From: Linanthus parryae | Taxonomy: Eukaryota > Streptophyta > Magnoliopsida > Ericales > Polemoniaceae | Direction: 5' to 3' | DNA length: 64,000 nt | Assembly: GCA_023055425.1 (NCBI GenBank) | Contig: JALGPY010000004.1 | Coordinates: 64,627,718 to 64,691,717, forward strand | Shown: piece by piece, positions 35,779 to 47,118 of the stretch | How the letters are laid out: each line of letters opens with the position of its first letter | How positions within the stretch are numbered: the first letter of the stretch is position 1 | Notes under the pieces: model-generated | Told to the model about the DNA's origin: nothing | Databases searched by the model: none | Seen by the model: only the letters and a program-made list of their open reading frames with translations | Translations under genes and position numbers: made by a program

Positions 35779-37070
35779 TTGGATTGAAGGAAGCTCCACA
35801 TACACAAGCAAGCACGGAACTAGTACTCGTGTAGCACGGATCCTCAACAAACTGATCGTCTACGAACTCGAAATCTGCAATAGTCAAATAATCCTAACAT
35901 TAACATGTGACCAAACTCATACAACAAATGCAATTATGTCCTATGCAAATGCAAATCCATATTCCCAACAAGTTCTCAACTTAATTTACCCTGGTTTCGA
36001 TTTCGGAACTCTAGTATTAGAAAAGAATATTAATTTATAAAGTTATGATATTAAAAAAAAACTAAAACAATAGAAACAAACATTAAACTAATTAACCATA
36101 TTCTTAAAAGCTATTTACACCTAGTTATTTAGAAAAAAGTATAATATTGAGAAATTATATTAGTCTTAAAGAAATGTAAATTTTACTTATTAAAAGAGTA
36201 AATATTTATTTATGAACTAATATCTACTTTTATAAAAAAAAATGATCTTGAAATTAAGCACAAACCGTAAAGTTATCTAATTTTTGTAATAAGCACAGCT
36301 TTTATTTATTAAAAATTTATTTTCATTAGTAAAACTATAAATTTATATTTATTTTCATGTTAAAGAAACTAATTAATGATAAAAAAAACACTAGTTATTG
36401 ATATAAAATAGCCGATTAAAAGAAAACAGTTTCTTCTTAACAAATAGGCCTCCCCCAAAGTTTCCGAAATGGCAAAAACAGCCCCAACAGATTCCCAAAT
36501 TTGCCAAATGTATCCCACAAATTCAATTAAACCAACTCAATCGGTCATCTTCTCCATAATTTCCAATTCAAAGAATGAACCTATTCTCAAAAGATCGATT
36601 GACAGGTACAACATGTAACAACAATGGAGTACTTAGATTCATGAATCAAAACAGGGAATAAAACAAAGTTTTTGTATGGTTTTTACCGAAGGAAGAAAAC
36701 TATGACGGATCGGAGAAGAAGACGGCCACTGCCTTGGTGGTCGCCGAAGTAGAGGGAAACCACGGAGGGTGAGAGGACGGCGGATGAAACAGAGGAAAGG
36801 ACGCCGGCGGCTTGTCGGCGCTGGTTCAGGATCCCGTCGGAACTCGGTTTCCCAACGGGCCGACTTTCGGGTCTGAGCAAAAACAGAGTCGTCGATGGCT
36901 CTGTTACTCCTTTTGATTCGCCGGTAGATAAGAGGAAGGGGAGGGGATCTCGTGGTGGTGGTTTTCACCGGAAATTGCAGGGAGATGAGGTGGTGGGGTT
37001 GGCGATAGGTCTGGAAAAAAAAAACAGGGGCAGTGGGTTTTGTTTTCCTGGCTTTGCAAAACAGAAAGTG

Positions 37071-37072
<2 letters not shown>

Positions 37073-37131
<59 letters not shown>
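37073..37131. repeat. (GA)n microsatellite in LTR1 leader
   Basis: About 29 GA units, matching the longer, once-interrupted (GA)n at the same position in LTR2 (50671-50770). Confidence 0.97.
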
Positions 37132-37135
<4 letters not shown>

Positions 37136-37816
37136 AGTGACGAAGGAGAAGCATGATTGATTCATACTAGAGTATTACCCGTGCCCGAGGGCACTATCCC
37201 TAAATTGGATAGTTTTTTAATTTAGATGTGTTTTTTTCAAATGAATTTAGAGGTGTTATTCAAAAATTATATTTACAAATTTAGTGAAAAAAAAGAACAA
37301 CTTCCAAGTTAGGGATGTAATTGAGAAAAACCTCTCTTCTATTAGTTATGAATGTCCAAGGAGAGTGGGTAGTTAAGGATGTCCAAAGAGAGTGGGTAGT
37401 TAGAGATGTAATAAGTAGGTGAGATCTAATGGTGGGGATGGGATTGATTTAATCTAACGAGTGAAAATTCAAAAGTTTGTTAAACCATGCTATTTTATAA
37501 TATAGATTGACGGTGAAATGAATTGAGGAGAACGTGGAGATGGATGTGGTGAAAGTTGAGGAAGACGAAGAGGATAAATCAGAGACGTCGTCGAAGTTAA
37601 ACCGCTGGGTTTGTTCTTCTGTTGGAGTGAGAGAGTGGTGAGTGGGTTTACACCCAAGTTTGAGAAAAGACACTTTAAGCCCCACACCTAAGTTTAGGAA
37701 ACCACAAATGCACACCCCCGAGTTTAGGAAAAGCTAACACTAACCCATAACCTTAGGAAACCCATAAACTTAGGAAATTAACAAACAAATACCCTATTAA
37801 AAACAGGGGTATTACA

Positions 37817-37829
37817 TCACCTTCCCCTT
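37817..37829 (-). other. Inner purine tract motif within LTR1
   Basis: Minus-strand AAGGGGAAGGTGA followed directly by TGTAATACCCC. It is identical in its purine core to the PPT at the LTR border (37980-37992), 163 bp away. Also in LTR2 (51455-51467). Confidence 0.6.
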
Positions 37830-37979
37830 AAAACAAAGCTTCGTCCCCGAAGCGTAAAAAATAACTCCCGAGAGAACATTTTGCCTATGTGCACGATGAA
37901 ATGATAATTTCTAATGCCAATGAAAATGCAAAGACCATAGGGAATAAGCGAACAACATATGGGCATATGGGGTGTTTCA

Positions 37980-37992
37980 TCACCTTCCCCTT
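37980..37992 (-). other. Polypurine tract of internal A
   Basis: Minus-strand AAGGGGAAGGTGA immediately before the LTR start TGAAACACCCC. The equivalent of internal B is at 51618-51630. Confidence 0.75.
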
Positions 37993-38611
37993 AAAAGGGA
38001 ATGACATCCCAGTCACTCAAGTTATACGATATATGGGTTTCCTAAATCACTAAACCAGGTATGATGGTACACTTACTTCAAGTCACACTTCTAGGTTAGT
38101 CCAGGGTACAGGGTGTCACAGGTCAATAAAAGGCGAGATCGAGATGATATGTGAGATATGAGTAAGTAATCCTAGGCCATCAACCAAAGGTGACACGATA
38201 AAGAGGAACAACAATCCTGAATCAGATACCACATAATCATATAAATGTGAGACATATTATAAAACAACCACGCATCCATTGATTCAAATACCACATAATC
38301 CACCTAGGAAATCCAACCGAGTACCTAACCTAACAGAAAAGAACATATACTGAATCAGAATCCTAATCTTAATCGTTCTCACTTGGAAAAATACAATGAA
38401 GTATAGAAAACGCAACTAATGGGTGAATGGTGGGGTGTTTTAGGGCTCGTGAACGTCCGTCAGGCACTCAGAGCCAGTCTCTGGAAGGTCGATCTCGTCT
38501 TCACTTATTTCCTCTTCATCCTTCTAAACTCAACGTGCTTTTCCTCCTGAACATGCTCTTCTTCCTGGTCCACCTCCATGTTCTCCTGGCCCCCATTCTG
38601 ATCTAAGTCCT

Positions 38612-38886
38612 CTAGTCGTCCTTGAATCCAAGTGGGTCAATCTCGTAGACGTCCTGCTCCTGATGTTTGTACCTATATTCATTAGGTACAGCCTCGCCCC
38701 ACGCGTTCCAAACGAGTTCATCATGATACTGGTGCATCAGGTTCCTCCAAGGGTGCACATCAGGCAATCCTGCGAGTATGTAGTAGCATATGGTCAAAGG
38801 GTGACTATGTCGGTGATAAAAATGACCCCAAGCGACGCAAATATCTCTCATATAGGCGCAGTACTGTGCTATAGTTTCCTGAACGG
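38612..38886 (-). pseudogene. Second gag-like domain (internal A), no clear start
   Basis: In a different frame from the upstream gag-like gene, and after a TAG, the minus strand encodes ETIAQYCAYMRDICVAWGHF, CYYILAGLPDVHPWRNLMHQ, DELVWNAWGEAVPNEYRYKH and ends GFKDD. It resembles residues about 30-100 of the neighbouring protein (ILNGLPNMQRWL...ELV...VYMF). The only Met is internal (38851). Either a decayed second half of one protein or a separate reading frame. Confidence 0.5.
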
Positions 38887-38895
38887 GCTGCTACA

Positions 38896-39477
38896 TCACA
38901 AGCTCTGCTCGGTGTATATTGGTGAGGTCAATAGGAGCGGGGATGGGTTGTCTACCTGCTCCATATTCTTCGGAACCTGATCGGGCACTTCCTCCTCTTC
39001 GGGAATCTGTTCCTCTTGCGCTTCCTGTTCCACCGACTTTTTCGGATCTGACTCGGGTTCCTCATTAGACTCTTCCTCTTCCGGTTCTTCATTCTCCTCT
39101 TGTACGAGTCGATCGGCCGCTTCTTGCAACCTGTCATATAGGTCGCGGAGTCGAAACATGTAAACGTCGTTATGCTTCCAAAATCCATTGTTAGCTACCA
39201 AGTTCCCATCTTCACCCTCGTGCACCAACTCTTCGAATTCATCCTTTATTTCCAGCCATCGTTGCATGTTGGGAAGTCCATTGAGGATGAAGTGACTCAC
39301 CACTAATTGGTTTCGAAAGAGGTCATCTCCAAACGCAGAGAAACTCCAAACGTTGCAACATTCGTGCACACGAACGAAGTAGTCGATCATTTCCTCCTGA
39401 GGTCCTAAGTAGGCCATGCGCAGTGGGGGATCCTCAGGCTGTAGAGTTGGTAGGGCAGGTGCGGGTTGGGCGGCCAT
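38896..39477 (-). CDS. Gag-like protein of the non-autonomous element, copy A
   Basis: 193 residues from MAAQPAPALPTLQPED (start at 39477; an upstream in-frame Met at 39528 would add 17 hydrophobic residues and is less likely). Residues 30-100 hold an alpha-helical-looking domain with NVWSFSAFGDD, QLVVSHFILNGLPNMQRWLE and DEFEELV. Residues 105-130 are Arg/Asp-rich helix, and 130-175 are strongly acidic (E-rich, few Lys). It occupies the gag position, about 0.4 kb downstream of the PBS, and is the only long frame in the internal region. There is no CCHC knuckle, protease, RT or integrase. Particle assembly function is inferred from position only; I do not recognise the family. Copy B (53966-54547) differs by a few residues and is also open. 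Confidence 0.6.
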   Translation of the reverse strand: MAAQPAPALPTLQPEDPPLRMAYLGPQEEMIDYFVRVHECCNVWSFSAFGDDLFRNQLVVSHFILNGLPNMQRWLEIKDEFEELVHEGEDGNLVANNGFWKHNDVYMFRLRDLYDRLQEAADRLVQEENEEPEEEESNEEPESDPKKSVEQEAQEEQIPEEEEVPDQVPKNMEQVDNPSPLLLTSPIYTEQSL

Positions 39478-39855
39478 CTCAGAAAAGAGAAGAGACAGTC
39501 TCAGAAGTGTTCTAAGCCACGTATACACTCAATATCTCAACGAAAACTTAACTATAGACAATCTAATAACTAACAGTAGTTTCACAAATTCTAATTAAAA
39601 TCACATCAATATCCACATGTTGAGTCATGAAATAAAACTTGTAGGCCACATAGGAATTTCCAATCAACGGGAAACTTAAATATTCATAGAAGACAACAAG
39701 GATATACTGCTAAGCGATCCCGAACCCCGACTTGTTCAATTTTATTACTATCTTCAGTTGTCTTAAGTAAATTTTAAATTTCTTTCGAAAATGATTTTAA
39801 TATTTAATTCTCTTTATTAAAGGAATTTGGAGAATCGCATTAGCTTAGAACCGTC

Positions 39856-39868
39856 GGCTCTGATACCA
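39856..39868 (-). other. Primer binding site of internal A (tRNA-iMet)
   Basis: Minus-strand TGGTATCAGAGCC two bases from LTR2. The same site for internal B is at 54928-54940, two bases from LTR3. Confidence 0.9.
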
Positions 39869-41176
39869 ACTGAATCAACTCGAAGGACCACGGTTCACAT
39901 CTAGTACAACCCAACCAGAATTCCAAGTAAATTATTCATAAATAAAAAGGAGAAACACTCAAAAGCTTTTGGAAATAAAGAAATAAACACTGTCTAAAAC
40001 GGCTAAGTGACATAGCTGAAATTAAACTTCATTTACTGCTAAACCCCTAAGCTTTGACATGTGTGCGGGTTTTCCCCCACCTCAATGCCAACCTGCGGGT
40101 TTTACAATAGACAAAGCCGACCGCAGAAAATTAATTAGTAAAAACTAAGTAAGATATACCACAATATGTAAAACAGAGTTTGGCTAAAAATAACACACGA
40201 TTTGCTAAAATCCAATTTAACAGATGATAATGAATAATTGATAAACTCAGTGGTACTAACCCAAAGCTGGAGAGATTTCGAGCATATAAAAACAGTAACC
40301 AAGATCTTGATTTTAATGTTCGATTTGTTTGAGGCGTAGCCCACGAGCCCCAAAGAATACGGTGTGGACATATAGGTCACGATGGAATAAATAATAAAGT
40401 GGGGTGCATGTTGGGATGTACCGATTTATCCCCGGAAGTTAGAAGATAGTCCTTCGCTATCCTGCCCTAACCATTCTTATGATACCTTAAGTGTCTAAAC
40501 TCCTATACAATCGTGACCTAAACTTGCATAGGCAGTGCCTATAGATTCCACGATAAATAAGTGGGTAAGAACCCTAGGGAAATCACACATAGGTGTTCCC
40601 GGCCGTAGCCTTCATGCGCATCCTCTGCACATCGTTCTCAATTTTATTATCGTACAATTATCATTTAATATAACCAAGCTAGTGACCACTTATCCGAGTT
40701 TTCACATGTTACCACACATTTTCAAAGTAGTACTGAAATAGAGATTCAAGACTTATCAAATTGTTCCAGTATTACGATAATAGTTGTTCATGAGCATTTT
40801 GAAAGATAACACACGCCAAGAGACATTTTGAAAGTTTAAAAGTATTGTGCATATAACTTACTTGGATTGAAGGAAGCTCCACATACACAAGCAAGCACGG
40901 AACTAGTACTCGTGTAGCACGGATCCTCAACAAACTGATCGTCTACGAACTCAAAATCTACAATAGTCAAATAATCCTAACATTAACATGTGACCAAACT
41001 CATACAACAAATGCAATTATGTCCTATATGCAAAAGCAAATCCATATTCCCAACAAGTTCTCAACTTAATTTACCCTCGTTTCGATTTCGGAACTCTAGT
41101 ATTAGAAAAGAATATTAATTTATAAAGTTATGATATTAAAAAAAAAAAACTAAAACAATAGAAACAAACATTAAAC

Positions 41177-42608
41177 TGTTGGAATAGATTCCCTAGAGGC
41201 AATCTAGTTTAGTATGAATTATTTGTGGCTAGAAATTCATTTATTATTTATTGGATATTTAATATAATGAAGTCCTTAGATTTACAATTGTGTTGTTATC
41301 TTAAATATCCCTAGTCAAGTATAATTATTAATGGGACAATCATCTATAGACTAGTATGAGGTTGGATTTATATGGAGATATCATGATCCAACACATATGT
41401 GTGCATTAGGGAATGTTGCACTGGATTGACCCATCTCCGAGAAGGCTACATACACGTTATGTTGAGTCACAAGCGCTTCTCGCGGTGCAATGGTATTGTC
41501 ATCCTTAGACTTGAAGTCACTAGATATTCTAGTTGTGGATTATTGTGATCTTGGTAGCGTTAAACGCTACACCGTAACTGGGTAGTTATAAAGGCGTGTA
41601 CTGGATACAATAAGAAGCAAGCTTAGAGATCGTAGTGGACGTAGATAAAATTTGTCCCTCCCACATAACGGGAGCAAATATCCTAGGCCACTCGAGGGAT
41701 AGTGCTTATAGAATGTCTGGCCAGACTCAAATAAATCAATATGAGATATTGATGTTATTTGCACGAATAAGGCTATTCCCATGGATCGAGAAACTATGGA
41801 TTGGATATACGAGTGTGACTTGTATGTCTCGTGTCCAATCCAGATATAGAGACAAAGGGATGAGACAATTAGTTGTACAAAGGTTGTCAAGATGACTATT
41901 CTATTAGTTGGCTAGAATGGATGTTTTGCTAGAGACCGCTCCATATTAGCAAATAGTTGCTACCAACTAGATAGAACCTATGGGGTCACACGCTATATAG
42001 AGTTGAACTAGATTTGGGAATTAAATAATTGGATTAATTAATTAGAAGGATCACTTTGCAAAACCTTGAAAAGTTAGTAGGGACTAATTTGCAAGGAAGG
42101 GACTAAATTGAATTCTAGTAGGACTAGAATAAGTCCTTTAGGTAGTTGACAAGGAGTTGTTGGACTATAAAAGGACCTTCCTTACTTCCTTCCCACAATA
42201 TAACTTATGCTCATAATTGAACATAACAAGTGTGGGAGAGAACAAAAGGAGAGAGAGAGCAAGCAACAAAGGGAGCCGACCGCCCCTTTGCCACCGCCCG
42301 TCCCCGTCGGCCACAAGGAGGCCGAGAGCCCTCCTTTGGGTCTCGTTTTGCGTGATTCTTCTTCCTCTTCATATTCCAGGCTAGCACCAAGGACTTGGGA
42401 GATTCTAGGATCAACTCTAGGCGTGGATCAACCATAGAGAACGTGACACAATTTGCGTTTGAAGTCATCAAAGGAGAACCCTAAGGTGTGTTATTGATTT
42501 CTTACCCTTACCATCGTTATGTCTCTTGACTTGTGATCCTTGGAGGGTTTTGCATGGTTTTATGATTGTTTGTGTTTCCGTTGCGCATCCATGAATCAAA
42601 ACCCTACA
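41177..42608 (+). repeat. copia-2 5' LTR
   Basis: 1432 bp, TGTTGGAATAG...AAACCCTACA. Contains the palindrome GTAGCGTTAAACGCTAC (41554-41570) and a TATA box (42166). Short opposing open frames of 86 and 107 residues are LTR sequence. Confidence 0.95.
42166..42173 (+). promoter_or_regulatory. TATA box of copia-2 5' LTR
   Basis: TATAAAAG in GGACTATAAAAGGACC, about 990 bp into the LTR, is conserved in the 3' LTR (49245). It probably marks the U3/R boundary. Confidence 0.6.
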
Positions 42609-42609
42609 G

Positions 42610-42622
42610 TGGTATCAGAGCC
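42610..42622 (+). other. copia-2 primer binding site (tRNA-iMet)
   Basis: TGGTATCAGAGCC one base after the 5' LTR; the match extends to CACAGG. Confidence 0.94.
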
Positions 42623-44290
42623 ACAGGTCGTAGAACATAAACGTGGTTTATGTGTTACGTTTTAGTTGTTTTACACCTTAATTTGATTGTTTATCGCGTA
42701 AAACAAGACAAATCAAGCATGGGATGCAATTTGTCAATAATTAATCATAACAAGATCCAATTTTAGCATTGGATGCATGAATTGGTGAGTTTGAGAAATT
42801 TTAGGATCTTAGATCAAGGGTTTGGGCATCCTTGGGGAAGAAGGAGTTCTCCCAAAACAAGGAAACAACCAAACTTGGGCACCAAGCAAGGGAGTTGTTT
42901 TGGAAACAACTCCTATAAGGAGGTTCGGCCCCCTAGGGGACCGCCCCCCTTTGCTTGCCGCCCAAGCTTGGCCGCCCTAGGGGCCGGGCGGCCCTAACCC
43001 GCGGCCTAGGCTTGTGGGTTTTTGGCCGGGCTGGCCCTAGGGCCTTGTGGTTCATCTTGTTGGGCCCGGGCAATTTGATTGTTGGGCCCATGGACCGTTT
43101 TAACCCTAGAAATCCTAAAATCAATTAAAAATTTACCAAGCGCGTTAAAATTGGATTTTAACTGTTTATGTGCAAATCGCATGGTGATTGGATATGGCCT
43201 TAGGATGTGGTTTGATGTGGATGTTTAATTTTGTGGTTTGGTTTTACGGCCTGCGAACTGATCAATTAATTGTAATAATTAATTAGGGTTTTATGGCCTG
43301 CGTGCCATTTTTTTCTCAACTTGTGAGATTTATTTTATTTAGTATAGAAATTAGCTAGTGCTAGATAAAGTAGATTGTTAGCCAAGATTGAAGAAAAGAA
43401 GCCCAAAGCCAAAGAAGCCACAAAAGATGGAGCATGGAGCATGGAGCATTCCACATGACTGTGAAGGATGGACCAAAAGATCAAGACGCATGGAGATGTG
43501 TTTGTTTAGGGTTCATAGATAATACCATTGGCTTGGAATTATCTTAGTCTAGAAAAGGCCATATCCACATCACGTTTACTTTCTGTTTTGTGGTTGTTTA
43601 TTTTTAATGTCTTATTATTGTGTGGTTGGTGTATGGATGATGCATGCAATTAGGATAATAAGATAATTAGACAAACCGGATCTATTATTTGGAGTTGTGC
43701 CCAAACTCAAATAGATAGATTAGTTGATATTGATCAACAAAACAATTAAAATTGAATTCAAAATCCCTCAAAATTCAAATATTGTGTTCTTGCCTTCTCG
43801 TTATTTAAACACTCATTATCATCATCATTTATCAAGTTCGTGCATGCCAAAGCATGGCGACTTGGTTCATAATGATGGAATGCGATGGCACGTAACAATG
43901 TGCAATTGTTTACATAAGAGGTTGAACACAACTAGGCTATTAATTTGATTAAGAAACCTAGAGGCAATCAATTGGGATTATCCATATGGATGGATAAATA
44001 AGGAGTTATTTGCCCAATTGAACCAAGAGTTGCATATGGGATGCAATTGGAATTGTTCCTACCTAAAGTAGTCAAATTATGGGCGACTTGCCAAAGCAAG
44101 CTCATAAGGAGATGAAAGATGGATCTTGGCCCACTAGAAAATATAAGGATATTTTCCGCATTAATATCTTGAGGGTTATTAATCCGTAGAAAAATAGTGG
44201 GAGCTATATTTGATAAACTAGCCATTATTGAATATAGTCAAAAATTCACAAATACTAAAACTTGCGTATTTTCCTTTTGTAGAATTCCAA
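42623..44290 (+). other. copia-2 untranslated leader (1.67 kb)
   Basis: No credible gene. It is colinear with the copia-1 leader, including a GC-rich block with GGGCCGGGCGG (42950-43090), a short direct repeat of GGAGCATGGAGCAT (about 43430) and AT-rich remainder. Confidence 0.8.
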
Positions 44291-45640
44291 ATGGCAAACA
44301 ACTCATCGAGTTCACAACATTCCCTACGATCTGTCCTTGAAAAGGACAAGCTCTCTGGAACCAACTTTCTTGATTGGTACAGAAACTTGAGAATTGTTCT
44401 CAAGCAAGAGAAGAAACTGTACGCAATAGAGGAGCATGTTCTAGAAGGTCCAGAGAACCAAACACCTGCTGCCCTAAAGGCGCATCAAAAGCGTGTTGAT
44501 GACGCTAATGATGCGGCCTGCCTTATGCTTTGCACCATGACTTCTGAGCTTCAGAAGCAACACGAAAACATGAATGCTGTCGATATTATCGAACATCTAA
44601 AGCAGCTCTTCCAAGAGCAGGCGAGGTTAGAGAGGTATGAGGTCTCTAAGGCACTGTTCAAGTGTCATCTGGTAGAAGGGAACCCGGTGGGACCCCATGT
44701 ACTCCGAATGATCAGGTACTTGGAGAATCTCGCCCGACTGGGGTTCCCGGTAGGCCAAGAGTTAACAACCGATCTCGTGTTGAAATCGTTGCCCGAGAGT
44801 TATGGACAGTTCATTATGAACTATAACATGAACGAGATCATTAAACCACTGCCAGATTTACTCAACATGTTGATGACGGCTGAACAGAGCATCAACAAGG
44901 GTAAGGGCAAGGCCATTATGATGGTACAGAAAGGAAAAGGCAAAAGGTTTGCCTCCTCCTCCAAGGGCAAAGGCAAGTCAGTTGCCAAGTCCAAGGAACC
45001 TTCCCTTAAGCCTGTTGGTGGCATTGCCAAAGGTGTGACTAAAGGTGAGTGTCACTACTGCAGTCAGCCTGGACACTGGAGGAGGAACTGCCCAAAATAT
45101 CTGGAGGACAAGAGGCTTGGAATAGTGATTCCACCACCACCAGGTATTTTTGTTGTAGATGTCAATTTAACTTTCTCTACATCATGGGTATTAGATACTG
45201 GATGTGGATCTCATATTTGTCGAAATATGCAGGATCTAAAGAGAAGTAGAAGATTGGCTAAAGGAGAGGTAGATCTGCGCGTTGGGAATGGAGCAAAGGT
45301 TGTTGCGTTGGCCATAGGCGTGTGCGAGCTATTCCTTCCTTCGGGATTAGTTTTAGAATTAAATAATTGCTATTTTGTGCCTGCTATGAGCAGAAACATT
45401 ATTTCTATTTCTTGTTTGGACAAGGATGGTTTTATTATTTCAATAAAGAACAATTGTTGTTCCTTTTATTTAAATAATATTAACTATTTTAGTGCGCAAT
45501 TATTTAATGGACTTTATGTCCTTGATCTAAGCAATCCTGTCTACAACATTAATACCAAGCGGATTAAAATAAATGATTTAAATCCTGCTTATTTATGGCA
45601 CTGTCGTTTAGGCCACATAAATGAGAAACGTGTATCTTGA
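44291..45640 (+). pseudogene. copia-2 gag, protease and GAG-pre-integrase
   Basis: Starts at ATG 44291 (MANNSSSSQHSLRSVLEKDK); 449 residues. Gag body at 1-200, Lys/Gly/Ser-rich linker 200-250, CCHC knuckle C-x2-C-x4-H-x4-C at about 254-267 (CHYCSQPGHWRRNC), aspartic protease site DTG at about 302-304 (WVLDTGCGSH), GAG-pre-integrase YLWHCRLGHINEKRV at the end. It stops at TGA 45638 where copia-1 has AGA (RVSR), a single nonsense change; the same frame continues into integrase. Confidence 0.93.
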
Positions 45641-47118
45641 CTCCATAAGGATGGATTACTAGACTCATTTGATTTTGAATCATATGAGACATGTGAGGCT
45701 TGTTTATTGGGAAAAATGACAAAGTCCCCTTTCAATAAGAAAGGTGAGAGGACCAGTGAGCAATTGGCGCTCATACATACCGATGTGTGTGGGCCATTTG
45801 CCACGCCTGCCAGGGATGGTTATGTCTACTTCATTACATTTACTGATGATTACAGTAGATATGGATTTGTGTACCTTATGAGGGCAAAATCCGAATCCTT
45901 TGAAGTGTTCAAAGAATTCAAGAATGAAGTAGAAAAGCAACTTGGCAAAAGTATCAAGGTTCTACGATCGGATCGTGGAGGAGAATACTTGAGCCAAGAG
46001 TTTGACGACTATCTTAGAGAGTGTGTGATCGTGTCCCAACTCACTCCACCCGGAACGCCACAATGGAATGGCGTGTCCGAGAGGAGGAATCGAACCCTAT
46101 TGGATATGGTTCGATCTATGATGTGTCAGACCGATCTTCCATTACCATTTTGGAGCTACGCTCTATTAAGTGCAGCTTTCACCATTAACCGTGTTCCATC
46201 TAAATCAGTCATGAAGACACCACATGAGATGTGGAGTGGGAGGCGTCCCACACTGTCGTTCATGAGGATTTGGGGCTGCGATGTCTATTTAAAACGTTTA
46301 CAATCAGACAAGATGGGGCCTAAATCGGATAAGTGTAAATTTGTGGGGTACCCTAAGGAAACTAAGGGATACTACTTCTACAATCCAACCGAGAACAAAG
46401 TGTTTGTTGCTCGGACCGGCGTGTTTCTAGAAAGAGAGTTTGTCTCTAAAGAAGCAAGTGGGAGGAATTTAGAACTTGAAGAGGTTCAAGAACCACAAAT
46501 CACTGAACCGATTATGGAACATGAACAGGTACCACAAGTAGTTGTGGAGCAACCTGTTCAGGTAACACAAGAGCTTCATAGATCTAGTAGAGTGCGCCAG
46601 GAACCCGAGAGGTATGGACTTCTCGTAACCGATTCCGGTGAGACGATGCTCATAGATTATGAGCCTACTACCTATGAGGAGGCCATGAGTGGCCCAGACT
46701 CTCAGAAGTGGCTGGAAGCCATGAGATCCGAGATGGAATCCATGTATACCAACAAAGTATGGACTTTGGTGGAACCACTCGATGGGGTGCGGCCCATAGG
46801 GTGCAAGTGGGTCTTCAATAAGAAGATCGACATGGATGGTAATGTGATTACCTATAAGGGCCAATTGGTGGCTAAAGGATTCAGACGGATTCATGGTATT
46901 GACTATGATGAAACCTTTTCACCAGTCGCTATGACCAAATCCATCCGAATCCTACTTGGGATTGCAGCATACCACGACTATGATATTTGGCAGATGGATG
47001 TCAAAACAACATTCCTTTATGGGAATCTCCTCGAGGACGTGTATATGATACAGCCGGAGGGTTTTGAGGATCAAAGCAAGCCAACAAAGTCTGTAAACTG
47101 CAACGATCCATTTATGGA
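45641..47118 (+). pseudogene. copia-2 integrase and N-part of reverse transcriptase
   Basis: Integrase core with HTDVCGPF, LRSDRGGEY and WNGVSERRNRT; second Asp and Glu are 35 residues apart, the canonical D,D-35-E spacing. Then WSGRRPTLSFMRIWGCDVY, a Glu/Gln-rich linker and RT fingers (KWLEAMRSEMESM, GCKWVFNKK, DETFSPVAM, DVKTTFLYG). After EGFEDQ a short indel near 47070 shifts the frame (copia-1 reads EGFEDPKQANKV), so RT is interrupted before YGLK. Confidence 0.93.

Larger units (their letters stand above)
34787..37979 (-). repeat. LTR1 of array (3.19 kb)
   Basis: Minus-strand start TGAAACACCCCATATG, end TTCGGGTTGTTTCA. Contains the acceptor/donor-like pair, an AT-rich block (35900-36430), a Ser/Pro/Arg-rich leader (36640-37060), a GA repeat, an unclassified segment (37166-37507, CTAGAGTATTACCCGTGCCC...ATAATATAG) and a second purine tract motif at 37817-37829. 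Open frames in the leader, for example 36639-37154 (minus), are driven by the CT repeat and not credible proteins. Confidence 0.9.

Noticed and set aside
36639..37165. Long Ser/Leu/Arg-rich frames in the LTR leader, also at 50284-50793 and 6345-6962
   Set aside because: They are produced by CT/GA repeats and a GC-rich leader, and differ in frame and sequence among family copies.
37166..37507. A separate MITE inside LTR1 (CTAGAGTATTACCCGTGCCC...TATTTTATAATATAG)
   Set aside because: A partial relative at 23818 hints at a mobile unit, but TIRs and TSD are not convincing; kept as part of the LTR.
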